From the NCBI GenBank assembly GCA_009741485.1, contig VKON01000103.1, positions 1,512,287-1,576,286 on the forward strand: a stretch of DNA of 64,000 nt, in the 5' to 3' direction. A program made the position numbers and the translations under genes. Source of the stretch: Malurus cyaneus samueli (lineage: Eukaryota; Chordata; Aves; Passeriformes; Maluridae). The notes below the pieces were generated by a model. The model made no database searches. It worked only from the letters and a program-made list of their open reading frames with translations, and was not told the origin of the DNA. This document shows positions 23,921-37,500 of this stretch, piece by piece; the stretch's first letter is position 1; every line of letters begins with the position of its first letter.

Positions 23921-26900
23921 ACTGCAATTGCCTTCAAACCCACATTCTGGGTCGATGATATTTGGTCTTCACAAAATAACTGTGAGTCTGGGGTTCTCTG
24001 CTGTATGAAACATGGTTGAATGATTGTGCTCATAACTTGGTGTGGTTCTTTTACCACATTGCACTGGGAGAGCATTCCTGGCATGTATTGACCGTCCTCA
24101 CAGGAATATTGGGATGGTGCTTCCATAAAAAAGGAAGGGAATTGCTTCAGAAGTGAGGTACCAGTTCACATCTCTGCTGTGCTGTGAGAGAGGCATTGTA
24201 TTACCAAATATACAGAGTGGGTTTGGATCCCTCTGAATTCTGCTTGTAGAAAAATTACTTATTCTGTGCTTTACAGCCGAGTTCAAATGTTCTGGGAGAA
24301 AACTTTAGTTTGAAATATCTCTCTGTTAATTCTTTTACTGGATGAGAATAGTCGTGGCATGTTTTGCAGTCCCATACCAAAACAAATTTTCTTATGGAAG
24401 TTGAGGTACGTCCTGAATAGTTCATGAGCTGATAATTTATTTATGATGGTTATGGTTTCATTAAAAATGGCACTACCTGCTGGGCAGCACAAGTATGCTT
24501 TTAACAGTTTTTATCAGGTTGTTAAAATTACACAGATGATGAATATTTTAATAGTGAGAAAGAGCGAACCATTTAACAAACTACATTGGTTCAAGAATTT
24601 TGTGCTACTTAAAATGGCAACTCCTGTTAATTTGTATAAATAACCAAAACTGCTTATTAATAAGGGGAAATGAAGGTTTCTCAAAGCAATTTCAGCAAGT
24701 CAGAAAGGAGACTTTTAAAAAACCAAATCAGTGTTAAGAGATGCTTTTAGTCCACACTGGACATAGCAAAATGGATGTTTTTGGATCTAACCAGAGGGAA
24801 AACTAAGTATTTTAATGGCATTAAAATTATTCTTCTCTCCAGCCCCAATTAATAATGTGATTAGTGTACACTGGTACAAATGATGAGTTATAGGTATGAA
24901 TAGCCAGCTTTGTTTTTCATCGAATATAATTGGATTTATGAGTATTGCCTGTAATTATAACATAGATTTTTATTCCTGAATTTGCTTAGTGTAGTTTTAA
25001 GGATCTCCACTTGGTGGAGCTTTATGATTGAATTTTTAATATATAAAATTCTAAATAGTTGTGATTCAGATTTAATGACTTCTCCACTGTAATGAAACAA
25101 GATAAATTCAAGAAAATGAAGTGAAGAGTAAATTTTTGGTGTTTATTGTTCTTTTCACTTGAATCTTGGATCAGAAAATGATTTTTTTTACAAGGTATCA
25201 TTATGCTACTTGAGACATCATATAATATGATTAATTTTAATAATTTGAAAACAGAGTGGCATAATAGCCCTAATGGGTACTGATATGTATATTCTATTCT
25301 CAAATTAATGTTACGACTCTGTAAATAAGTGTATAGGTATAAATACATATTTTTAAATTTTTTTAAACTCTGACATTTTTAGTTAAACTAGTGAAACAAT
25401 AGTGTAAAATTATCTTTCATTCTTACTGTATAGGGGTTTATTAAATTCAGAAGGATCCTAAAGAATTTTAGAAATAACTTTCTCAGAATAAAATGACTGA
25501 AAAGATTTTCAGTAGCACGTAGTGACAGACAATGTGTAAAATTCCTGTCCCTGGAGGGACTCAAAACCAAACAGGTTTGGGTGGTTGTCTTAATTTTTAA
25601 AAATTAATAACTGCTGTTTCCAAATATTCCTGGCTTTAAAATTTGAAGGAATATATTGGGGAAGAGGGATTATAACTAGAAAAAAATCCCATTCTGTTAT
25701 AAATTTATAAAAATTTTCTCTCTTCAGCAGGTAGTGGAGCTCCTCCAAATTCTGAGTGGGTAGGAAAACGTCTTAGCAGATTGAGAGAGAACCTGAATGT
25801 CTGACAGCCATTGTCTGAATGTCACACAGTGATTGAGCAAAGCAAAAAGGAAACCAGGTCATCCTGGCTGGGGCTGTGCTCAGTCAGTGCCACATAGCTG
25901 CAGTTTGCCTGTCTTTAAAAGAAATCCGTTTGGATCCCTCAGGCAGAGCAGTCGCCTTCCTTCTCCTGGCTCCTTTCTCGTGGTTGTTCTTTATTTTTCC
26001 TTTTTTTTCCTTTTTTTTTATTAATATAAATAAGGATGGATTTTTAAAATGCGTAGAGTGTTCCTAACGAATCTTTACCTTCCAACTTTATCACTCCAGG
26101 AAGCAGGAAAAGGGAAAAAAAAGTCTAAGCAGAATAGCTGACAAAAGGGATCCTGAGGGAAAATATTTAGAGGAATAAATAGCTTTTGAGGCCAAACTTC
26201 TGTTTGTAAAAAGTCCATCTATAGGACCATCATGTGTGCATTTGTGTGGTGTTATGTATCTCTAGATGTAAGCATGTAGCTTAAGATACAGTTAAATAAT
26301 TTATAAATGTTGCAATTAAAAGCCATTGCTAGGATGATCTGTGGGAGCTACAAACACCTTTCTAATCTTTCTCTCCTACCCTCATGTTTCTGAACTGCTT
26401 TGAAGGCACCCAAATGTGATTCTCCCCCAGGCATTTTTAACATGATTGCACTACAAGCAGTTTTGCTGACTGCATGAATAGGGATTGGTTTGTCCTAATT
26501 TTCTAATATTTTAGAAATAGTTACAGCTATTGGGCCCTGTTCAAGGGACAAAATTCAACTACCAACCAATGTATTATACCAAACAATTTCCCAATCACTT
26601 TTGAAACCTTTAGTTTCTGACGTGTGGACTGAGAATAGTGAAGAAAGGTTGTGTTTGCAGAGATGTTTCTTAGCTGTGTTGTTTTTCATGATGATATTGA
26701 AATACTAGCATTTTTCTTTATAAAAGCAGAGTGGAATCCCCATGTTCTGGAGTTTCACCTTCTGTGATAACCTAAAGTTAATCCAGCTCAATTTTCCAGT
26801 TTGGACGGATCAAAACCAGAGTTCAAGCAAAGCCTAGGAACCTATGGGATCCTTGCAGACCTGAAGCCATGATCAGAGAAGTAATTCATGCACAGATTTT

Positions 26901-27245
26901 TTCGAGAATCTACTGAATACACAGTGAGCAGTCTCTCAGTGAATGTGGTTGGGGAACTCCTACCTCCTGCTAATTCTCCTGGCTTCAAATCTGAGCCTTG
27001 AAAGAGTTTCAGACAGCATCACTGTGGACTTGGTATATTGGTTTCAATATTGGTATGTGGGATGAATGGATGAAATACTCAAAATCTAAGTTTCGATTTT
27101 TAAACAAAATCATTACGCTGATCTGAAATTATGAAAATATCCCCAACTTTTTCTGTTGGTGTTTTGAATTTAACTTATTCTGTTGCACAAGCTTTTCTTG
27201 TGTGGCTAAGATTCAAAGATGAATCTTGATAATCTATACACCCTC
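23921..27245. other. Noncoding DNA, nothing recognised
   Basis: An acceptor (TTCTTCTCTCCAG, ending 24842) and a donor (TAG|GTATGA) at 24894 enclose 51 nt, but the donor is mediocre and I do not call an exon. No mobile element is recognised before the LTR. Confidence 0.6.
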
Positions 27246-27606
27246 TGTGCTGGACTTGGCTGGAATAGAATTAATTTCCCTCATATTGGTTGCTATGGGG
27301 CTGTGTTTTGATTTGTGTTGGAAAAGTTTTGATAACACTGGGGGTTTCTTGTATTGCTGAGCAGAGTTTTCATAGAGTCAAGTCTTTTTCTGCCTCTTAC
27401 CCACTCCACCAGCAAGGGGATGGGGGTGCACAAGGAATTAAACACAAGGGGAAGAAAAAACAAAAGTGTGTCTGTATTAATTCAGGGTAATTTCTCTTCC
27501 CAAGTCACCCTTAGGTGAGATGAAGCCCTGTTTTTCTGGAATGGTTGAACCCTTGCCTGCTGCTGGGAAATGGTGAGTGAGATTTCATTTTACTTTCCTT
27601 GTACTC
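27246..27606 (+). mobile_element. Decayed endogenous-retrovirus LTR fragment, passerine-type
   Basis: The order of motifs matches an LTR family I recall as common in songbird genomes. These include a TGTGCTGGACTTGGCTGG start, AATAGAATTAATTTCCCTCA, TTGCTGAGCAGAG, TCTTCCCAAGTCACC, GGTGAGATGAAGCCCTG and GGGAAATGGTGAGTGA. The central part, where the core promoter would be expected (about 27425-27495), does not match and appears deleted or replaced. The distal 3' part is missing where the minisatellite begins. No internal viral genes, primer-binding site or partner LTR are present, so it is an inactive solo remnant. The family assignment is from memory. Confidence 0.72.
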
Positions 27607-27608
27607 TG

Positions 27609-28522
27609 CCATAATACTCTGAGAAATTCTAAGATATTGGTGTCCTTGCCCATGAATTGGGATATTTCTAAGGAGCCATAATACTCTGAGAAATTCCAAA
27701 ATATTGGTGTCCTTGCCCATGAATTGGGATATTTCTAAGGAGCCATAATACTCTGAGAAATTCCAAAATATTGGTTTCCTGCCCATGAATGGGGTATTTC
27801 TTGCCATAACACTCTGAGAAATTCCAAAATATTGGTTTCTCTGCCCATGAATGGGGGTATTTCTCTGCCATAATACTCTGAGAAATTCCAAAATATTGGT
27901 TCCTGCCCATGAATGGGGTATTTCTTGCCATAATACTCTGAGAAATTCCAAAATATTGGTTTCTCTGCCCATGAATGGGGGTATTTCTTGCCATAATACT
28001 CTGAGAATTCCAAGTATTGGTGTCCCTGCCATGATGGGATATTTCTAAGGAGCCATAATACTCTGAGAAATTCCAAGATATTGGTGTCCTGCCCATGAAT
28101 GGGATATTTCTAAGAGCAAAATGCCATAATACTCTGAGAAATTCAAGATATTGGTGTCCCTGCCCATGGATGGGGGATATTTCTAAGGAGCCATAATACT
28201 CTGAGAAATTCCAAGATATTGGTGTCCCTGCCCATGAATGGGGTATTTCTAAGGAGCCATAATACTCTGAGAAATTCCAGGATATTGGTGTCCTGCCCAT
28301 GAATGGGATATTTCTAAGGAGCCATAATACTCTGAGAAATTCCAAAATATTGGTGTCCCTGCCCATGAATGGGGGTTTTTCTAAGGAGCCATAATACTCT
28401 GAGAAATTCCAAGATATTGGTGTCCCTGCCCATGAATGGGGGTATTTCTAAGGAGCCATAATACTCTGAGAAATTCCAAGATATTGGTGTCTCTGCCCAT
28501 GAATGGGGATATATCTAAGGAG
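27609..28522. repeat. Minisatellite, 14 units of about 65 bp
   Basis: Units start at 27609, 27676, 27743, 27804, 27868, 27928, 27991, 28053, 28124, 28191, 28257, 28322, 28389 and 28456, with lengths of 60-71 bp. Each begins CCATAATACTCTGAG (one has CATAACACT) and contains a CCAAgATATTGG-like centre and TGCCCATGAATGGG. Units 1-2 and most of 7-14 end CTAAGGAG. Units 3-6 instead end CTTG or CTCTG, and within them 3 and 5 resemble each other, as do 4 and 6, an A-B-A-B pattern. Long open frames on the minus strand arise from the repeat and shift phase because unit lengths vary, so they are not genes. Confidence 0.97.
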
Positions 28523-31500
28523 CTGCAGTACTGGATGGGATAAAGCAGCAGCTGGGCACTGTGCTTCAGCTTGGCAGGGTTTTGGGGCAGGGGGTGCAGG
28601 CAGGAACAAAGTCAAGCTGGCACTAACATGAGCTGGGTTTAGCCTTCCTTTGACAAAGCAGAATCTGGGGTGCAGTGACATCATGGAAGGACAAGGTTTT
28701 AATCTGCAAAGACAAATCTCAGCGCGTGGCTCAAGTTAATTCTGCAAAAGGCTGCACGTAGTGGGATCACACCTGGAGTAGGTTATTAGGAATCATTTAG
28801 AAGGATTAAACAGAGTGTGGGAGCAGAGGTAAGAGCACCTGTGTTCTGAAGAGTTGAGAAATGCCATGCTCTGGTTTTGGTAGCCTGATGAGTTATGCTA
28901 GCCCCAATTATCAAGTCTACAGGTGTGCTGTTTGCTTAACACAGGGGCTGTGTTGGTGGTTCATTTATTTTGTTCATTGGAAATGAGGAATTGCCATAGC
29001 AACTATGTGGTACATGAAGGTTTTGGTATTCTGAAGGTCGATTATTTAACTCTGATGTGAAAACTTTGCTCTTAAGATAATAGAGCGAAATTATTGCCTT
29101 GTTTTTATATTGTTTCCCTACACAATGATATATGGATTTTTTTTTCTGAAGTTCTTAGTTTGTGTCATATATATAACCCTTTCTTTGCCTGTTTTGCCAT
29201 TCATATTACTCTTAAGCAGCCAGTTAGGGAACAAGTCAAAATCTGGGATTTTTACTGGTGTTCTGTTGGGATCAGCTGCAGCTGATGAGTTCCCCAAGAT
29301 TGAATAGAAAATATACAACTGAAAGGTTGGACTGGTCATTAAGAATTGCAGAGATTAACAGAATCCACATCATAAATTGGCAGTTTTTTCCATAAAATCC
29401 CTAATATTCTAGACAGCATTTGCTTTTATGTGTTACAGCAGTTTAACTTTTTATCAAAAACAGAACTTGAAGAAGAGATTAAAAGCAATTTATTCTAAAT
29501 ATGCTTTTCCAAACTCAAAAATATATTTGAAGGCTTCATAACTTAATAATATCAATTATTGGTTCACACATACTCCAAGATTAGCAAATTTAAATGCTTC
29601 TGATAATTTAACATAGATCCATAGAGGGAAGTGAAGGAGAAATTATCTGATGTTGATGATCTATTAAAACCCTCCTGTGTGAGCTTTATGCATTGAAAAA
29701 TGTATTTTTTTTTTTAATTCAGCTGTAGCTGAGCAGAGAATGCATTGCAAGACTCTGGCAATTTCATAGTTACGTTGACTTAAATTCCATATACCATATA
29801 TATATAAAAAATATAAAAACGAGTCGATCATTGCATTTTTAGGTATCAATTTGAGCCTATATATTTTAAAAGACTATATTTGAATCCCCAGAAGAAATAG
29901 TTTTAAAATCTTTTTTGTATGCTGGTTATCCTTTTTTTTCTTTCAGCTGCAGTCACTGTGCTTTAAATAACTGAACAAGTAAAATATCTGATGTATAAAA
30001 GGTAGCATTTTTAACACCATGAATGAACTAATGCTTACCCAGCAGAACTGCAAGACATTTGGATACATAGGAATTCGAGTTAATGATGTAGAAATCATAT
30101 ACATGCACTGCCTGAAAATCTGGCTAAATGGCATTGGGTCACTTTTTGCATAGAAATGGAAAGAAAATTAGTTTATTTTACAGATTTTGAGGCATTTTGT
30201 AGGTGCTTTGTTGACTGCAATGATTGCATTTCAGAAAGCATTAGTAAAGAATTAAATGAAATGAAAGTCTGGTTCATGCTACTAATGAAGCATTTTGTTT
30301 GCATGCTTAGGAATACTTTTAAGTATTCTGCTTTGTATAGTTTGTTCTTCAAATGTCATTTTTTGGTGTTAAGTGAGAAGTTTTTTCAGGGTTAACACAA
30401 ATTAGAAGAGGTGGTACATGAACTGTTGGTGCTGTAAAAGTCATTGTTAATTGTTTATGATATATTATTTTCATTTAGAATATTGAATGCATTACTAAAA
30501 TGAAAATGTGACTTGTTGTGTCATTGCTAGGTCCCTTTTTTTTCTGCTTAAGTTTTAGTTGGATGATTCTTAATTTCCATGGCTTTTAAATTCCAGATGT
30601 AAAGAGTAAAAGTTTTTTTTCACTTCAGCTTTTTGCTGTTGTTAAGTGAAATGTAGATCTGATGTACTGGTAGCAGAACAAATTAATTATTTTTATCAAT
30701 GATCAATTTTCTTCTTTTCCTTTTACATGTTTTGGGCATTTGCCTTTGAAAGCTAATGCAAGATTGTTATGATATGAAAATGCAGAAATAGGATATAATA
30801 CCTTGAATTGCAAGGCTACTCAAAGATGTTTTATGATGTTACTTTATTGATGAGTTTCAGCCTTTATATATAGTTCAGATTTTGCCTCTATTCTGTCTAG
30901 ATGCATTATTCCTACATAAAATTGTTCCAGAATCATGGATATTCCTGGGGTGAGATGTGTGTAGGGAGTATGAGTGCATTTCTTGGGAAGAGGAGTGAGG
31001 TTTATTTGGTTTAATTTTTGTTTGCTACTGAATTTAAGGAAGATTTTCATGCTCCTCTGATGGATTTTATGAGCTCACACTATGTTAGCCTGGAATCAAA
31101 TTAACTCTTGGGGTGGTGAAGCAGAGGATATTGTATTATTGAATATTACAGATGCTCAGATGAGGGAGCTATTGGCCTAGAGACACACTGGTACTTGAGA
31201 AAGCTTGGAAAAAATTATTCTATTTAGAGACTACTCTGCTTATATGTCATTTTCTGTATTTATCTGACCTTTTGCTCATTCTTTATTACTAGGGCAATTT
31301 ACATAAAATAGGATCTATGCCATTTATGAGTTCATGTGCTCCTGCTGCTTATTCTTCCCTTGAAGTTCTAATCCTTTGTGGCATTTCACCCCAAAGCACT
31401 TTACTGTAATTGCTAATTGTTATAAAAGGATCACTTCATCCACCCTTGACATGTAGCACCTCGGTGGTGAAACTCAGAAGCTGTTTAACAGTGAGCAGTA

Positions 31501-34433
31501 GGACTACAAAACATTTTTAGGAGGGGGGAAAAATAGCCCATCAAGTTGAAAATGGACAGGCTATTTACACAGTCAGGAATTAGCTGCAATATCCATTTCA
31601 GGACTGTGTTAGCACATCAGGGTTCATATTCCTGGGCTGTAGAAAAGAGACTCCTGGTCACAGGAAGAGGACAGAATGGCTGCATGACATTTTATTTAGA
31701 AACCAGCAGAAAATTATTACTCTTGGAATTCAGTATATTTTCACCTAGCTTGTGAACTGGGTCAGCAGAAACTTGGATTTTGCTTTAGAGGATCACAATC
31801 TCAGTGTACTGTGGCTTTCAGGGGTTCTTTGAGAGTTCTCAAAGTTGGCTACCTTGGCATGTAAATAATAACATTGTGGAGCAAGGTGAAAAAATGCCTG
31901 TAAAGAAAGGTTGGGCTGGGAATGGCAGGCACAAAGAGGAGTAAGCTCCAAGAAAAGTCCTTCAGAATTCCTCAGAGTAACGTGCACTTTCCAAAACTCA
32001 GCCTTGAAGTGTGATAACCTTCACAAGTGCAAAGAGCTGCATCTGTCCAAGAGGTACAAAGATGATTTTTAAATTATTGAAATAGCTTAAATAGAATAAA
32101 GAGAGAGAACCAGAACAGGTCTGGCAAGCTGTCAAAAGACCTGCTTGAAAAACGAGGAGAAAACAGCCATGGCAAGTGCAGTGGAATTGCTGGGATGCGG
32201 ATTAATAACAGAGGTTGGTGTAGATTCTGCTGCTTAAAATAAGCAGATAGCTGTCTTTCATGGTGTACCCCTAGCTGCTCTCATGGCTGCATGACAGGTT
32301 TGATAGCACATTTGCCCCACTTGTTGGATTCAGTATTATTTATGCCTATATTACCTGTGTACTCCTGAGTGATTTCATTAATTTGCTGTATAACTGTGTA
32401 GCAGTCAGTGGCACTTAATTTATTTTACTGATTTATGTCTACCATTTAAAAAAGAAAGCCTGTACAAAGCTGTGAGTGACATGATGGTAATTAAATTTTA
32501 AATAACTATAAATTAAAATATAACTGCAAGTTAAAGTTAACTATCAGTTAAAAATAAACTTCCCAAGCCAGCAGTCTGCTATTCAGAGAGGTGGTAATTT
32601 ATCAGCAGACAATCTACAGAAGCTGATTGGGTCTCAAACTGCACTTGAAATCTATCAAACTGGATGACTTTAAAGGGTTTCTCTTTCTTAAAACTTTTGT
32701 ATCCTCTTGGTCTGAAATTACCAGAGTCGTGGGCATGTTTGGGATCCCCAGTTCTTAAGGATGAGTCTCTTAAATGCTCAGTACTAAGTGCAGAAGTGGT
32801 CTTCAAACATAAAAAGAAAAGGCTTTCATTCAATTAAGTTAATAGATATTTATAATTAATATGTAAGTTCTCCCAGTAAGTGATTCATGCACATTCTAGA
32901 ACATTTGTCACACACTCACAGTGTTTATAATGTTTAAAATTCTTGTTAAAGCATGAGTCAGCCTGTGAGCTATTTCTTTTGAAAATGAAAATCTTATCCT
33001 ATGCTTGGAACCAAAGTTATGTGAGACTGCTTTACAAATACCATTTTCTGAGGAAGCTGGAGAAAGCATGAGAACTTCTTTGGGTTTTTTTATAAGGCTT
33101 TAAGAATAAAGTGAAGGCTTCCTCATTTTTAAGTGAAATTTGATTATTAAATCATTAGGATTCTTGAAGTTACTTCTAAATTTTTCTATCCTAAATCTGA
33201 GAGGAATAATTCCAGAGAGAAAAACACTGTTAGTGCATTAAAAACGATGTAATGTCAAGAATGGCCATGTCTGTGAAGGGAAAGTATCAGCCTATCCCTA
33301 TTACTTTTTTTTCAGGGACCTCAGGATTTCTTTGATTTATTGCCTAGTGGAAATGTACATTGTGGTATTTTTTTTTCTGGTTCATCTTATAAAGCACAAC
33401 AGGACCTTTACAATTAAATGCAATGTCCTGGTGTGATCAGGACCTCAAGGAAGGAGTCAGCAGCTGAATGGAATTGGATGCATCCATCAGTAAAATCAGA
33501 AAAAACCCTCTGGTTTAAAGGGAAGGTAGGAACTTAGTGTAAATAGTAAACTTCTGGAAGTTTGTGGCACTTCCACGAATGAAAAAGGTTAGTCCTCAAA
33601 AAATATCAGACTTTACAGAACTAGGCTGAATTTATGAGGTTAGTGTTACTTTTTCCAGGTCTGTTTGTTGTGGTCCAAATTTAGGGAGTCACTGCCTGTA
33701 AGCTTAGCTGAATTGCAGTTGGATTTCCAAGTGTTTGAGTTGCTCTGCTGTTGGAGTTAGAATCAGATGTCACGTTCAGGCCCAAAATGTGGGTTATTAT
33801 TTTCCTGGCATCATGATGACAAATTTTTCATAGTTTATAGGTTTGATTGAAGGCCTTCTGAAAGCTTAACTGCTTGAATAATCTGCAGGTAGGTGGATGA
33901 ATTAAAATAATACCAGAGAATCATATTTGTCTGTCAATAATGCTACATAGATTTGGTTTTTTTTCTGGTTGTGACATGACAGTATTTGGAAATCTTGTAT
34001 TCTAATTGGGTGCATTGTTTCTACCTTGTCTTCATAAAAGTTGTGAATTAGGATGCTTTCCCACAAAATTCTTGGAACATGTGCTTTCTGAAGCTTCTTC
34101 TACAGTTTTTGATCACTTAGCACCGTTTTAGTGATACAGGTAGCCCAGCAGCAGAAGTGAATTTGTGGCAGAGGTTTAGCACTCAATATATTGGTAAACC
34201 ATGGAAGAGAAAACCCAGTTGTGTAAAAATTCCCTGAGTGACCTCAAAAGTCAGTAATAGGGAATGTCAGCCTGTCAGATTGCATTGTTAGAATAAGTTC
34301 ATCCTTATTAAGTGCACTTGAGTTCTACAAATGGTGATTCATCTCCCAGGTGGTGTAATGCCCACTCACTGGGCCTCAGTGGAAGTTTTCCTTGATATCT
34401 GTTCTAGAAATTAACTGTCAATGATTGTTGCAG
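28523..34433. other. Noncoding DNA, nothing recognised
   Basis: About 300 bp after the minisatellite is GC-richer unique sequence, followed by ordinary AT-rich DNA with A and T runs. No gene, repeat family or structural motif could be supported. Confidence 0.55.
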
Positions 34434-34537
34434 GAGCTCCAGGTTATTCACTTCTGGTTACAGCCTCTGTGTGGAGCTTTTGGAGCATGGGACTGATTTT
34501 TCTTCTCTTTCCCACCTTTTCTTTTCTCCCTTTATTG
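34434..34537 (+). other. Weak candidate exon
   Basis: A TTGTTGCAG acceptor (ending 34433) with AACTGTCAAT upstream, and a strong donor, TTATTG|GTAAGT, enclose 104 nt. One frame is open through the segment and encodes a hydrophobic stretch, but this comes from a pyrimidine-rich run (34500-34533), which is low in stops by composition. The acceptor's pyrimidine tract is poor, so a decoy pair is more likely than a real exon. Confidence 0.13.
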
Positions 34538-37500
34538 GTAAGTCTAACCTGGAGTGAATCTAAGTCTAGAAAGAGCTGGGGTCAACAATATCTAGGAAAA
34601 GTAGTATTGCTCTTACTGGCTTATCTCCTCACACTTGTTATGTGACCGAGGCAGTTAAGGTAATATATTCCCTTCTGAATATGGAATTAAGTGTCCACTG
34701 CTGCTTAGCAGATCTCCAAGTGACAGAGTTCCAAGTCAGCCTTAGATGCCTTGTTGCTTGAGCATGTCCTCAAAGGACCCCCTCCAGCCTTTTAAGGCTT
34801 ATAATTTTAGCTAGTTTACATTTGGTTTTGGTAGAATTAACCACCTGGACTTTGGAACCCCACACAAGGGAATTTCATCCATTTTGCCATGATTTCTGAT
34901 CTCTGAAAAGTCCATTTGTCACTGGAAGATAAACCTAAAGCATTTCTAGCTGATATTTTAAATAAGTCAATACATATTTATCATCTCGTCAAAGCATATC
35001 CATTGAGTTTATCAGGTATATTATAATTGTATAATTTATTTTTCTTTTGTAGGTAAAGAAACTAGTTCTCTATCTTTGATAGTGTGATGAGAGATCAGAT
35101 TGAAGCTTTGGTTGCTTTCTTGAACAAATGTTTTGCTAACCTTTCATGGTGATACCTCCCTGCACTGAGGATAGAGAGGACTTCCTTTTCATGGCAAATT
35201 CTTCCATTAGCTGTTTTGTTTGTGATTGACCTTAGATTAGCAGTGTTAGTGAGCCTGTGGGAAATATTCCTTGGTTTAGCAATGTTGTCCAAAATAATAA
35301 CTAAAGAAAAGAGGTACTTGGAGATGGTGATGATGGCATCCTCTCTTCCTCTAGCAGCTGGTAGCATCAGGTGATTGAGGAGAGGCAGCTATGGCACAGC
35401 TTCCAGGTGATCTGCTCAAAATGAGATCAAAGCAAAGGGCTGCTGGATTATGTTCTGCATGTTTTCTACCTAATCTGACCCACAGATTTCTGCCTGTCTT
35501 TATTTTAAAATGCAAAATGACCCAAAGCCTTTGCAGTTGCTCTTATGGTCTTACTGACTTTGACTCAGACATGGGAGAAGAGTGTGCTGTGGGTTTTTTT
35601 TTTAAATACATACAATAATACAGTAAACCCATAAACAGTGATAGCATTTCTTCACTTGACTGAAATTTATCATTAAACTCGGATAAGGTTTTAGTAACAC
35701 ATGAATTGACATTAGAGTTAACTTGAAATTCTCTGTTGACTTAGAAATTGTAAAAGTAAAGAAAAAGACTTGAAAAGTCAACAAACACACACACAAAGCC
35801 CAAGTAAGCAACAAAACATAAAAGCAATAACATCATGGGTACACTGAAAGAAAAGAATTTTATAATTGTTCTGGAAGCTGCAATATCAATTTGACCTGCA
35901 ATTGATTTGGAAAAAGAGGTGAGGCTTAGAGTGTTATCTATTTACATCTACAAATAACATTTTGCTTGTGTATTTCAATCCAAGAGGATAATACCTCCTT
36001 GTAGTCTGCATAGCTCATGTAAGGCAAATTTTCACAGGAAAAATGCAGTAAGTTATCCAGTAGGCTTTAGACTTTCATGCTTGTTTTATGTGCAAGAATT
36101 AGCTATATTTTCTTCCCTTTTCCAGAATTTGCTCTGTCTTTTAACAGTAACCCTACTTTTCCTGTCATTTTAGTGTTCTGAAAGTGCAAAGGAAAATAAC
36201 TTGAAAAGGGCTGTGCAATCCTGAATGTAACAGCACATTGAATTTTTGTTGGGGAGAAAAACCTAAGGTCACATTAGGATATAAATCTCTATAACTTTAT
36301 GTCTTATAAGCAGTTCATGTGGGTTTTAGAGTATATCTGCTATATAGGTGACTGCTTTTCTGTGCTTACTTCAATATTTTACACACATATAACTTCACAG
36401 GGGAATATGAATAATGTTATTGTGTGTCTTTAATGGCTGTCAGATGAATTAGTCTTTCAATTAATAACATATCATTGAGAACGTGAAAATAAATTTAGGC
36501 AGATGTAGTCTGATTAACTCATATACCATTATAAGTATATGGTAGGTTGTGAAAATTAGTACTGCCATGAAAGTAGGCAGAATTTGGATCAAGAAATCTG
36601 TTAGTCCTGGATGTAACTGCATGATCTTCATTTAAAGATATTGATCTTGCATTAAAATTAAATTCCTTTTCAGACATCTGAAAGGTCTGATGTCTGAAAC
36701 TTCTGACTTTTTTTTTTCCCCACAAGTAAACCCTTACTACTGATTTGTTGATAGTTTTCAACAAAGGTCTTGATGGTGATGTTGACAAAATCAAAAATTG
36801 TAAATCCTTCTCCATAAGGATCCTACTCCCACAAAAGAAAAATCAAATGGTCACAAGTAGAATTTTCCATCAAATGGAAAGCTTTCTTCTTCCTATTTTC
36901 CTTGTAGTGTTTTAGAACTGATTCTAATTTTATTTTGGGAAATTAAATATTTAAATCATTCAATACATCTTTCATTTCAGCTTTAGAGGATGATAAATAA
37001 CAATTTACAAGAAATGTTATGGAGGGAGAAATGAGGCTTAAAAAAAAAGAAGTTAATCATATGAAGGCAGCTCAGTATGATGAGACAACAAACGACCAGC
37101 CTCCCTTTGGCAAACAAAACTGAATCATAGTAAGGAAATGAGGTTGCCAAGGCAGTGAAAAACAGAGCTGGAAACTTCTCTTCTAAGTCAGGTCCCAAGT
37201 GGCGAGGCATTCAGAGCCTATGGGAAATGGGGAGTCCATTGCACGTCTCTCTTATAGACAGGGGCTGCAGCCTCCCAGCATTTCCTGGCACAGAAACCAC
37301 TGGTGTCTTCTGTACAAAGCACAGACTGTGCCCTCGCTCCACAGGCTGCCACCAGGCATGGCTGAGGTGCAGGAAATTTTGACTAACAGCGTGCAGTGAC
37401 TGCTCTGTGGCTTTAGGGAGGGTTTCCATTCCTTGGGATATCAAACCTGCCCTGTGTAAGAGTGGCACAGTTACTCTGGGTGATGAAATGCTGGGTGCAC

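Noticed and set aside
27668..28366. 232-codon minus-strand frame with a repeated peptide
   Set aside because: It lies wholly inside the minisatellite. Unit lengths vary from 60 to 71 bp, so the phase shifts between units, and other frames give similar repeated peptides.
27609..28522. Possible CRISPR-like regular repeat array
   Set aside because: The repeats abut each other with no unique spacers, the host is a vertebrate, and no cas genes are present.
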